Shown in pieces: positions 10,601 to 17,922 of a stretch of DNA of 64,000 bases (its first letter is position 1; each line of letters opens with the position of its first letter). Origin of the DNA: Ignavibacteriales bacterium (lineage in GTDB: Bacteria; Bacteroidota; Ignavibacteria; Ignavibacteriales; Ignavibacteriaceae); contig JADJIA010000005.1 of assembly GCA_016707285.1 (NCBI GenBank), positions 248,001-312,000 on the forward strand. The letters are read 5' to 3'. The notes under the pieces were generated by a model that saw only the letters and a list, made by a program, of their open reading frames with translations, was not told the origin of the DNA and made no database searches. The position numbers and the translations under genes were made by a program.

Positions 10601-10758
10601 TTGCTTTAAATTCATTTTATCTCTTCCCGACAGCGGTGTTTTTCTCGGCAGCTTATGGATTTGATGAAGTAACCAAGACAGCACAACAAGGTGAAGTGGT
10701 TCGTTATGGAAAAGAATGGAATTTCTACGGCGGAGTTCTGTTTGGTTTTGATCTTTAG
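7690..10758 (+). CDS. Secreted gluzincin (MA clan) with TolB-like propeller and C-terminal outer-membrane barrel
   Basis: A 1022-residue protein; ATG 7690 is preferred over TTG 7687. It has a signal peptide (residues 1-20), then a zinc peptidase domain with HEFTH at residues 121-125 and a probable third ligand, Glu181, in WFAEGTAQY. A WD40/TolB-type beta-propeller follows (about 310-600; repeats such as YPSVSKDGQKVFYISN and MPSVSFDGNKITFL). The last 400 or so residues form a D15/BamA-like surface-antigen barrel ending in Leu. The family is common in Bacteroidota and Ignavibacteria, but its substrate is not known. Here the zinc site is intact, unlike the upstream M6-like protein. It starts 9 bp after that gene, so the two are probably co-transcribed. 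Confidence 0.8.
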   Translation: MYRKFSLLLVILLSANGFAQFDKYNSEFEWFTIKGKNVEVHFHDGAERTARVVLKIAEEVWDPVCSLYDYYPDKVHYVIKDIDDYSNGATYFFDNKIEIWTSALDFDLRGSHNWLRNVISHEFTHMVQIQASFKTTRSVPAVYLQVLNYEDKRRPDILYGFPNVIASYPLATLNMPAWFAEGTAQYMRTEFDYDFWDSHRDMILRSYVLDSTMLTWNQMGVFEKTSLGNESVYNSGFALTKYISQKYGEDKLMKLTKALGKLSNFTFDAAAEDILGINGNQLYSEWSAFLRKDYGERIAPVLSNKVAGEMVGKEGFGNFYPSVSKDGQKVFYISNKTSDYFSPTALYEYDVVTKTEKVVVPGVRSTYSMIPGTEKIIYSKLSDDNPYDYKVHDIYVFDRKTEKETRLTYNLRANMPSVSFDGNKITFLFQKDGTTNVGLLDIDGKNFKQLTFYANGEQVYNPKFSADSKSVIFDLSYHHGRDIATVPVDGGPVEFVLKTDSDERSAAVTTDGKLIYSSDETGIFNIYSFELSSKLSKRLSNVTGGAFMPAVDSAGNIVYAGYTSGGYKIFHLPLHDQSSVDQSKYYVKSDNPPLNSNKPVTEKVVYDWERLKKFNDYDYPDTTKTKYSGAFSRLSIFPFVRYDNYSTTNNVIEKIKPGLYVSSSDMLNRFSIFAGGSINLRGERDLFLSFDYRNKLPLLPALGLFPDLGLEIYNVTRKADVDIIFDELPKTSTNVIYNLFEVDIIAKHKLFSTEKNLELRYVYSSYTASIESFIIPNSTDLYPTFNDTYLIGSNFRATYKTDVKIANKDMDINPIGSGLEIRYDYEMNRFNPDGEYTVDEGLLVAQYKNFDFHRLELNTHYSIETFKGHSLGLKLRAGTIFGPSVPDFFDFFLGGLIGMKAYPFYAISGNELVYANLTYRLPLFRDIDYKFGHLYLDKIYLSVFGDLGNAWTGNLSESGNLKKGAGAELRFALNSFYLFPTAVFFSAAYGFDEVTKTAQQGEVVRYGKEWNFYGGVLFGFDL

Positions 10759-10770
10759 AAAGGCAGTTTT

Positions 10771-11646
10771 ATGCGAAAATTTTTGTTAGTAACACTTGTA
10801 TCTCTTGTTAGTTTTAATCTTAGCGCTCAAAGGGTAGAGCCGGATGAGTTAAAGTTGACGGGAAATTTGCAATATGATGCTAAATTGCTTCATGATGCTT
10901 ATCAGAATGATGAGTTAAATAAAGTTGATTTTAATCTTCAAGATAAAAAATCAGTTTTACTCTCCACAGTTCTTTCAGCCGCAGTTCCCGGAGCGGGTCA
11001 GATTTATAATGGTGACTTTTGGAAGGCAGCCATCTTCCTTGGTCTGGAAGCCGGGCTCATCACTGCCGCAGTTCTTTACAGCAAAAAAGGTGATGATAAA
11101 AATGCAGAGTTTGAGGCTTATGCCGATCAAAACTGGAGTGTTGTAAAATATGCGCAATGGCTGATTACCAACCGGACAGCACTCGGATTACCGGAAGGTG
11201 ATGTTACCATCGATCCCAATACAAATCTGAAGCCTTGGGAACGGGTTAACTGGTCGGAGTTAAATCATGTTGAAAGCCGTTTTTCGCATAAACTGCCTAA
11301 ATACGGTGATCAACAATATTATGAATTGATAGGGAAGTATCCACAATATAATCATGGATGGGCTGATCAATTAAACGACAACACACCTGAATATAATGCA
11401 AATTTGACCCCAATGTTTTTGGGATATGCTCAAATGCGTGGTGAAGCAAACGATTTTTATAACGCTTCAACCCGTTTTGTTGTATTTGTGGTTATTAACC
11501 ATATTCTCTCAGCAGGTGAGGCGGCGTGGTCGTCAGCAGTATTTAATAAAAATCTTGCAATAAATGTTCGTGTTTCACCCGAGATTATTAATACTGCGAT
11601 GGAAGTGGAATTAATTCCAAGGCTCAATTTAAGTTTAAGATTTTAA
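10771..11646 (+). CDS. DUF5683 domain-containing protein
   Basis: A 291-residue protein with a signal peptide (MRKFLLVTLVSLVSFNLSAQ). The segment PGAGQIYNGDFWKAA followed by a hydrophobic helix is the hallmark of DUF5683, a small membrane domain common in Bacteroidota and relatives. A second hydrophobic stretch (FVVFVVINHILSAGEA) lies near residue 240. Function is unknown. It starts 12 bp after the gluzincin-barrel gene, probably in the same transcript, which suggests an envelope role. Confidence 0.75.
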   Translation: MRKFLLVTLVSLVSFNLSAQRVEPDELKLTGNLQYDAKLLHDAYQNDELNKVDFNLQDKKSVLLSTVLSAAVPGAGQIYNGDFWKAAIFLGLEAGLITAAVLYSKKGDDKNAEFEAYADQNWSVVKYAQWLITNRTALGLPEGDVTIDPNTNLKPWERVNWSELNHVESRFSHKLPKYGDQQYYELIGKYPQYNHGWADQLNDNTPEYNANLTPMFLGYAQMRGEANDFYNASTRFVVFVVINHILSAGEAAWSSAVFNKNLAINVRVSPEIINTAMEVELIPRLNLSLRF

Positions 11647-11670
11647 TAACAATACGATCTGTTTTTTTGA

Positions 11671-13083
11671 ATGTTATTCCCAACAGTTGAATTTGCAATA
11701 TTTTTTCTAATCGTCTTCTTTGCGAGTTGGCTTGCTTATAGTAAACCATTGCTTAGAAAGTATATCCTTCTCGTAGCAAGTTATTTCTTTTACGGTTACT
11801 GGGATTGGCGATTTGCACTTTTACTCTTTTTCTGCAGTTATTCGTCATATTGGTTTGGGAAATGGATGTCCGACTCGGATGATGCCATCAAACGGAAGAG
11901 ATTAATTATAGTCTCTACTGTGTTGAACCTTGGAATACTTGGATTCTTTAAATATTACGGTTTTTTTGTCTCCAATTTTAATGAGATGCTTCTCTCACTT
12001 GGTATTGGTTACAGGATAATAGCTCTTGAGGTAATTTTACCGGTAGGTATCTCCTTTTTTACATTCCAGGCAATGAGTTATGTAATCGATGTTTACAGAA
12101 ACGATATACCTGCTGCAAAATCTCCGGTTGATGTGCTTCTGTATGTTTCATTTTTCCCCCAGTTGGTTGCAGGTCCAATTGTAAGAGCATCTGAATTTTT
12201 ACCTCAATTATATACTCACCCCGAAAAAAACAAGATAAAAGCGGCACAGGCGGCAACCTTGATTCTTGGGGGATTGTTCAAAAAAGTGGTGATCGCAAAT
12301 TATCTTGCAATACAGATTGTTGATCCAATTTTTCAGAACCCGTTGCAATATTCTTCATTTGATACAATCTTTGGTGTTTATGCTTATGCGGTTCAGATAT
12401 ATTGTGATTTTAGTGCATATAGTGATATAGCGATCGGACTTGCACTCCTTTTTGGTTATGAGTTTACAATTAACTTTAACCACCCCTACAGATCATTGAG
12501 TATTCAGGAATTCTGGCGCAGGTGGCATATTTCCCTCTCTTCCTGGTTGAGAGACTACCTTTATATTCCTCTCGGTGGAAATAAAAAGGGGAGATTAATG
12601 ACTTATCGAAATTTGCTGATCACGATGTTTCTTGGTGGATTGTGGCACGGAGCTGCGTGGAATTTTGTATTATGGGGTGCGCTCCACGGCACAGGGCTTG
12701 CAGTTGAAAGATATATCAATGAAAAGCGCGGAAAAAAAGAGAAGACTTTTTTTGGTAAGGCGATTTCATTCTTTTTTGTGTTTAATTTTGTATGTTTAAC
12801 CTGGGTGTTTTTCAGGGCTGACAGTTTTTCAACTGCAATGCAATATTTGGAATCGATTGTTAAGTTCGATTTTTCCGGATCAGTTTTAAGTCCACTTGGG
12901 ATCACTATCATCTTATACGGCATCGCCTCAAATTTTACTCCACAAAACTGGGGTGTGTTTATTCGTGATTATTTTGGACGCCTCAACCCGGTTGCGCAGG
13001 CAGCAATTTTTGGTGGTGTTTTAGTATTAATTGGAGCATTTGGACCTGAAGGTGTTGCTCCTTTCATTTATTTCCAATTTTAA
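11671..13083 (+). CDS. MBOAT family O-acyltransferase (AlgI/DltB-like)
   Basis: A 470-residue polytopic membrane protein. MBOAT motifs are clear: FFPQLVAGPI (about 161-170), WRRWHISLSSWLRDYLYIPL (282-301) and the catalytic His326 in GGLWHGAAWN. Proteins of this subgroup move acetyl groups across the membrane onto polysaccharides such as alginate. The gene directly downstream encodes an SGNH-fold protein, the usual partner that completes periplasmic acetylation. The acceptor glycan cannot be told from the sequence. The ATG at 11671 is the first start of the frame and gives a first membrane helix at once. Confidence 0.88.
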   Translation: MLFPTVEFAIFFLIVFFASWLAYSKPLLRKYILLVASYFFYGYWDWRFALLLFFCSYSSYWFGKWMSDSDDAIKRKRLIIVSTVLNLGILGFFKYYGFFVSNFNEMLLSLGIGYRIIALEVILPVGISFFTFQAMSYVIDVYRNDIPAAKSPVDVLLYVSFFPQLVAGPIVRASEFLPQLYTHPEKNKIKAAQAATLILGGLFKKVVIANYLAIQIVDPIFQNPLQYSSFDTIFGVYAYAVQIYCDFSAYSDIAIGLALLFGYEFTINFNHPYRSLSIQEFWRRWHISLSSWLRDYLYIPLGGNKKGRLMTYRNLLITMFLGGLWHGAAWNFVLWGALHGTGLAVERYINEKRGKKEKTFFGKAISFFFVFNFVCLTWVFFRADSFSTAMQYLESIVKFDFSGSVLSPLGITIILYGIASNFTPQNWGVFIRDYFGRLNPVAQAAIFGGVLVLIGAFGPEGVAPFIYFQF

Positions 13084-13092
13084 AGGCAGACT

Positions 13093-14121
13093 TTGAAAGA
13101 GCCGGCTCCTTACACATTAAAAACAGTCATGAAAATGGTTGTTGTGGTCTTTACATTTACACTTATATTCGACTCGGTTGGATTATTTAAGTGGGCTTAC
13201 AGGTTACCTGTCGAGTCACCACTGCGTTCCATGTTTGTGGAGATTTTTGAACCGGTATATGTGGTTACCAATCAGGCGGGCTTGTTATCTCCGGTTACTT
13301 TTATCAGGGAAGGATATAAAAAATTTGCGGAGATTGATGAGGGAGCAGGTTTTGATCTCGATCCGGCGAGTTTGGTAAGGCACGATAGATACTCATGGCT
13401 TGGTGTGGAAAAAGAGTCAACCGAACTTTTGGAAGCAAAAGTGGTTCCATTTGAGACATCGACAGGGGCAGGTTCAACCGATAGCCAAAACACCGGTGTG
13501 CTTCAGATTTTGTTGATTGGCGATTCCATGATGAAGGTCGGGTTTGAGGATATTCTCAAAAAAGCACTAAATTCACTCGGAAATGTTGAGATAACAACTT
13601 TCTCTAAAAACTCAACAGGACTTACGAGACAGGATTATTTTGATTGGTTCAAACAGCTTGAAAAATTAACAACCGGGAAAAAATATAATTTGATCGTGCT
13701 GATGATAGGCACAAATGACGCACAGGGAGTAAACCATAATGGAAAAGATATTTATTACGGTACGAAAGAGTGGTCTGATCTTTACAGGACAAAGGTGAAC
13801 AAATTTGCTCAGACCATGTCGGTAACTTCGGAAAAATTTTACTGGATGGGGATGCCTCCAATGCGTGATCCAAAATTTGATGCGAAAATGAAAGCCGTCT
13901 CTAAAATTTACGAAGAAGAGACTTCAAAGTTTAACAATGGAAAGTTCATTTCCACAATTCCCGTTCTTGGTGATGCCAGGGGGGGATATACAGCATACAA
14001 TAATATTGGTGGGAAACAGGTGCTCACCAGAGGAAATGATGGAATTCATTTCACAAATGGTGGGGGACAACTGCTTACAAATGCAGTTTTAGATAAATTC
14101 AAATCAGATTTTAAAAGATAA
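13093..14121 (+). CDS. SGNH/GDSL-type periplasmic protein (DUF459-like), partner of MBOAT
   Basis: A 342-residue protein with one N-terminal membrane anchor (about residues 13-32) and a periplasmic SGNH domain: block I ILLIGDSMM, block III GTNDAQG, block V DGIHFTNGG, so Ser, Asn, Asp and His are all present. The start is TTG at 13093, with a purine-rich AAAGGCAG upstream; ATG 13129 is an alternative that keeps the anchor. It lies 9 bp after the MBOAT gene. Such pairs (AlgI with AlgJ/AlgX, PatA/PatB) perform O-acetylation of cell-surface or secreted glycans; that role here is inferred from pairing. Confidence 0.8.
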   Translation: MKEPAPYTLKTVMKMVVVVFTFTLIFDSVGLFKWAYRLPVESPLRSMFVEIFEPVYVVTNQAGLLSPVTFIREGYKKFAEIDEGAGFDLDPASLVRHDRYSWLGVEKESTELLEAKVVPFETSTGAGSTDSQNTGVLQILLIGDSMMKVGFEDILKKALNSLGNVEITTFSKNSTGLTRQDYFDWFKQLEKLTTGKKYNLIVLMIGTNDAQGVNHNGKDIYYGTKEWSDLYRTKVNKFAQTMSVTSEKFYWMGMPPMRDPKFDAKMKAVSKIYEEETSKFNNGKFISTIPVLGDARGGYTAYNNIGGKQVLTRGNDGIHFTNGGGQLLTNAVLDKFKSDFKR

Positions 14122-14141
14122 GATGAAAAGTTCAGGAAAAG

Positions 14142-15452
14142 ATGCGAGATAGTTTAGTAGTAATTGTTGGAAGACCCAATGTTGGTAAATCCACCCTTTT
14201 TAACCGCCTTACGGGTACCAAGGATGCGATAGTTGATGATGTAAGCGGAGTTACAAGGGATCGCCAGTTTGGCTTTGTAGAATGGAATATGAAACGATTC
14301 CGCCTGATTGATACAGGTGGCTATGTACCAAATTCTCCTGACCAGTTTGAAGCTGCCATAAGAGAGCAGGTTGAAATAGCCCTGACAGAAGCCGACAAGA
14401 TAATTTTTGTTCTTGATGGCAGAACGGGTTTACTCCCGATTGATGAGACAATTGCCGAGTTGTTAAGAAGTTCCGGAAAGAAGACGGTACTCTGTGTCAA
14501 TAAAATTGATTCAGAGAAGTTTCAAAACAATGTTCATGAATTTTACAGACTCGGATTTGGTGAACCTCATCCGATTTCTGCACTTAACGGCAGGATGACA
14601 GGTGATTTCCTTGATATCATTATCGAAGAGTTCCCACTTGCCGAAGAAGAAGCCAAAGATGAGGAATTAAGAATAGCTTTTGTTGGAAGGCCCAATGTTG
14701 GAAAATCATCTCTTACAAATGCACTTCTTGGCGAAGACAGAAGCATTGTAACCGATATTCCCGGAACAACCAGGGATTCGATAGATAGTGTCATCAAGTT
14801 TTACGGTGAAGAAATTACTATTGTAGATACCGCAGGCCTCCGCAAAAAATCCAGAATTAAAGAAAATATTGAATATTACTCTTCGGTTCGTACTCTTAGG
14901 GCTATTGCAGATTCAAATATTGTTGTTCTTTTGGTTGATGCGGTTCAGGGATTTGAATCCCAGGAACAAAAAATACTTGAAGAAGCAATTCAGCGCCGAA
15001 AGGGTGTGATAATTGCAATTAACAAGTGGGATCTGGTTGAAAAGGACAGTAATACAGCTAAATATTACGAAAAAGCACTGATTCAAAAATTGGGTAAATA
15101 CGATTATTTCCCGTTTATTTTTATCTCGGCTTTAACCAAGCAGCGAATTTTTAAGTTAATCGAGATGGCAAAAGAAATTCAGATCGAACGACACAAAAAA
15201 GTGCCGACAAGTGAACTGAACGATATTATGCTTAAAGAGATTCAAGCTTCTCCTCCGCAGGCTTCACACACCGGAAAAGAAGTAAAAATTAAATTTGTGA
15301 CTCAGGTCGGAGATAATTATCCGGTATTTTTGTTCTTTTGTAATTATCCCAAGGAAATTACAGATCAATACAGAAGATATCTTGAAAAAGTTATTCGTCG
15401 CCATTTTGGATTTAAAGGAGTCCCTTTTACAATATCATTTAAAGAAAAATGA
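14142..15452 (+). CDS. der: Ribosome biogenesis GTPase Der (EngA)
   Basis: A 436-residue protein with the unique Der layout: two tandem GTPase domains and a C-terminal KH-like domain. The first P-loop is GRPNVGKST (residues 10-18), with DTGG and NKID following. The second is GRPNVGKSS (about 183-191), with DTAG and NKWD. The family is essential for 50S subunit assembly. The start ATG 14142 gives the conserved short N-terminus. Its stop overlaps the next gene's start by 4 bp (ATGA). Confidence 0.96.
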   Translation: MRDSLVVIVGRPNVGKSTLFNRLTGTKDAIVDDVSGVTRDRQFGFVEWNMKRFRLIDTGGYVPNSPDQFEAAIREQVEIALTEADKIIFVLDGRTGLLPIDETIAELLRSSGKKTVLCVNKIDSEKFQNNVHEFYRLGFGEPHPISALNGRMTGDFLDIIIEEFPLAEEEAKDEELRIAFVGRPNVGKSSLTNALLGEDRSIVTDIPGTTRDSIDSVIKFYGEEITIVDTAGLRKKSRIKENIEYYSSVRTLRAIADSNIVVLLVDAVQGFESQEQKILEEAIQRRKGVIIAINKWDLVEKDSNTAKYYEKALIQKLGKYDYFPFIFISALTKQRIFKLIEMAKEIQIERHKKVPTSELNDIMLKEIQASPPQASHTGKEVKIKFVTQVGDNYPVFLFFCNYPKEITDQYRRYLEKVIRRHFGFKGVPFTISFKEK

Positions 15453-16795
15453 AACACCTGATTAAAAAAATCGTTATTATCGGTGGTAGAGCCGCCGGAC
15501 CTGCCGTAGCCGCAAAGGCAAGCAGGGAAAATCCCGAAGCGGAGATAACGATGATTGAAGCAGGAAGATATATTTCCACCGGAACATGTGAAATTCCATA
15601 CCTTCTTTCCTCTGAGATTAACTCGCCACAAGATCTTGTTTTTGGATCAACAGAAAGTTTTCTCAGTCACTACAATACAAAAGTTATATTAGAGACAAAA
15701 GTTGTCAATATAAATCGCAGATCAAGAACCGTTGAGGTTGACAAGGGTGGTGTAAGATATACCCTGGACTACGACCGGTTGGTTCTTGCCACTGGTTCTA
15801 AACACAGAATCGATCCTCTCTTTTCGCCTGCTTTCAAAAATGTTTTTTATGTTAAAAATATTGAAGAAGTTGAATATCTGTTGGGAAACAGTTCAAAAGA
15901 GGGGAAAAGATGGTGTATTGTGGGTGCATCATTTGCGGGAATTGAGTTTGCTGAAGCCTTAAACAAGGCCGGAAATAAAGTAATACTCCTCGAGAGGGAA
16001 GAACTTCCCGGTAAGGGATTTGCTCCTGAAATCAGAAAATTGATAAAGGAAACTTTATCAAAAAATGGAATTGAGTTTGTCCACACTCCTCTCGATCCAA
16101 GGATCATTATCGACGGTGATAAGATATCAAAGATCAAACTTGATGGTTTTCTGAAAGAGATTGATAATGTAATCGTTGCCACAGGTGTTGTTCCCAACTC
16201 TGACCTGGCAAGGCTTGCAGGCCTCGAAATTGGAGCCGGAGGTGGAATTCGAGTTGATAACAAGATGAAAACTTCAGATCCATACATCTTTGCTGCCGGT
16301 GATTGCACTGAAATAAAAGAGAGAATTACAGGTCGCCAAATATTTTTACCACAAGCAACACTCGCAAGAGATGGGGGGCATGTAGCCGGAGCTAATGCAG
16401 CCGGTGGGAATGAATTTATGTACCCTGTCATTAAAAATGTGGCGCTGAGAGTTTGTGATTCATTTGCCACGAGAACCGGAGTTTGTGAATCGACTCTAAA
16501 ATCATTAAATATACCTTACAAAGTTGTCTCTGCAACAACAGATGCCCTCGTAAAGGTTATGCCGGGTACTCACAAAGTTTTTGGGAAACTTTTGATTGCT
16601 CCGGATGGTAAAATATTGGGTGCCGGATTTTTTGGTGGTGCCGAGGTTTCAGGATATGCAGACATTATTGCAATTGCAATTAAATCGGGAATAAAAATTC
16701 AAGACCTTAAAAACAATTGTTTTAATTACACGCCAACACTCTCACCATTTAAAAACATTATTGAATTGCTTGCGCACAAAGCCGCAAAATATTAA
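15449..16795 (+). CDS. FAD-dependent pyridine nucleotide-disulfide oxidoreductase (CoA-disulfide reductase/NADH oxidase type)
   Basis: A 448-residue flavoprotein. The FAD-binding motif is IIGGRAAGPAVAAKA near residue 9, the NAD site is IVGASFAGIEFAEAL (about 153-167), and the FAD-contacting ATG/GD motifs are VATGVVPNS and FAAGDCTE. Single Cys near residue 49, in ISTGTCEIPYLL, aligns with the redox-active Cys of CoA-disulfide reductases and NADH/NAD(P)H peroxidases, so a single-cysteine mechanism is likely. Whether the substrate is CoA disulfide, a persulfide, peroxide or oxygen cannot be decided from sequence. It is translationally coupled to der. Confidence 0.85.
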   Translation: MKHLIKKIVIIGGRAAGPAVAAKASRENPEAEITMIEAGRYISTGTCEIPYLLSSEINSPQDLVFGSTESFLSHYNTKVILETKVVNINRRSRTVEVDKGGVRYTLDYDRLVLATGSKHRIDPLFSPAFKNVFYVKNIEEVEYLLGNSSKEGKRWCIVGASFAGIEFAEALNKAGNKVILLEREELPGKGFAPEIRKLIKETLSKNGIEFVHTPLDPRIIIDGDKISKIKLDGFLKEIDNVIVATGVVPNSDLARLAGLEIGAGGGIRVDNKMKTSDPYIFAAGDCTEIKERITGRQIFLPQATLARDGGHVAGANAAGGNEFMYPVIKNVALRVCDSFATRTGVCESTLKSLNIPYKVVSATTDALVKVMPGTHKVFGKLLIAPDGKILGAGFFGGAEVSGYADIIAIAIKSGIKIQDLKNNCFNYTPTLSPFKNIIELLAHKAAKY

Positions 16796-16809
16796 AACGG
16801 ATAAAATTC

Positions 16810-17841
16810 TTGAATATCAAAAATTGTTTTTACTACATACTGCTCACCACGATTTTATTTTTTTCAACTTCTTCAGGTCAAAAATATCCTGACAAGAGTG
16901 TACATTCTGCAATTGAACGGGGTGTACAATTTATTTCGGGTTCGAGGTACGACAGTGCAAAAGCTGTTTTCTCGAGACTTGAGAGAGATTTCCCCAAATT
17001 ACCGTTTGGGCCACTTTACCTTGCGGGGGTGGAAATTGTAAAAGCCTACGATTGGGGTGTTCCTTTTAACGAGGCTTATATCAGTTCAAAGCTTGAAAAA
17101 GCAGAAGACCTCGCAGAAGACAATCTTGATGCAAATTCAAAAGATCCATGGACAAATTACGCAATGGCACTAATTTATTCTTATGAAGCTTACTTTGATT
17201 ACATCAACGAAGACTGGTTTGGAGTTTTTAAAACCGGCTCCAATGCCCTAAAATATTATGAAAAGTGTATGGCTTATGATAAAAAGTTTATCGAGGCGTC
17301 AACCGCGATGGCAATTTTTGACTATTGGAGAAGCAGTAAAACCAAAGACCTTTCATGGCTTCCTTTTGTCGAGGATAATTCAGCACAAGCATTAAAAATT
17401 CTTGAGAAAAACAGAAATTATTTTTCTTATAATGAATATCTCACAGCCAACTCACTTGCCTGGATTTATATCGACAAAAAAGAGTATAAAAAAGCACTGG
17501 CAATATGTGATGAGGCTCTGAAAAAAGCACCGGGCAACAGAATCATTAAATGGACAAAAGCCAGAGCACTTGAAGAGATTGATAGAAAAAAAGCAGTTCA
17601 GGTTTATAAACAAATTTTGTCAACTTTTCCAACATCAACAAACTATTATTACTTCAATATAGTTACTCTGAAACATAAAATAGCCATGAACTATGAGAAG
17701 TTAAAGATGTATAAAGAAGCACATAATGTTTGTGAAGAGATACTCGCCATTAAAAACTTCAATTCCTACGATAAAAAGAGGTTGGCAGAGAGGCTCAAAC
17801 GGGTGAAACAACTAAGAGATTCTCTAAAAAAGAGGATATAA
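16810..17841 (+). CDS. Secreted tetratricopeptide-repeat protein
   Basis: A 343-residue protein starting at TTG 16810; no usable ATG exists before the signal peptide (ending near STSSGQ). The rest is alpha-helical with TPR-like units, clearest at about 216-310 (for example EYKKALAICDEALKKAP and MYKEAHNVCEEILAI). It is probably a periplasmic scaffold or an outer-membrane-associated protein. No catalytic motif is visible. It follows the flavoprotein by 14 bp. Confidence 0.7.
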   Translation: MNIKNCFYYILLTTILFFSTSSGQKYPDKSVHSAIERGVQFISGSRYDSAKAVFSRLERDFPKLPFGPLYLAGVEIVKAYDWGVPFNEAYISSKLEKAEDLAEDNLDANSKDPWTNYAMALIYSYEAYFDYINEDWFGVFKTGSNALKYYEKCMAYDKKFIEASTAMAIFDYWRSSKTKDLSWLPFVEDNSAQALKILEKNRNYFSYNEYLTANSLAWIYIDKKEYKKALAICDEALKKAPGNRIIKWTKARALEEIDRKKAVQVYKQILSTFPTSTNYYYFNIVTLKHKIAMNYEKLKMYKEAHNVCEEILAIKNFNSYDKKRLAERLKRVKQLRDSLKKRI

Positions 17842-17922
17842 CTCTTTTGATCTCTTTTTAGAAGTTCAACTTGATTATTTTGCATTAAACGATTTTTGGA
17901 TATCTGGAGTTAGTGAATTTAA

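Noticed and set aside
15847..16470. A 207-codon antisense frame inside the flavoprotein gene
   Set aside because: It lies wholly within a well-supported gene, has no start context and no homology; codon bias of the plus strand explains it.
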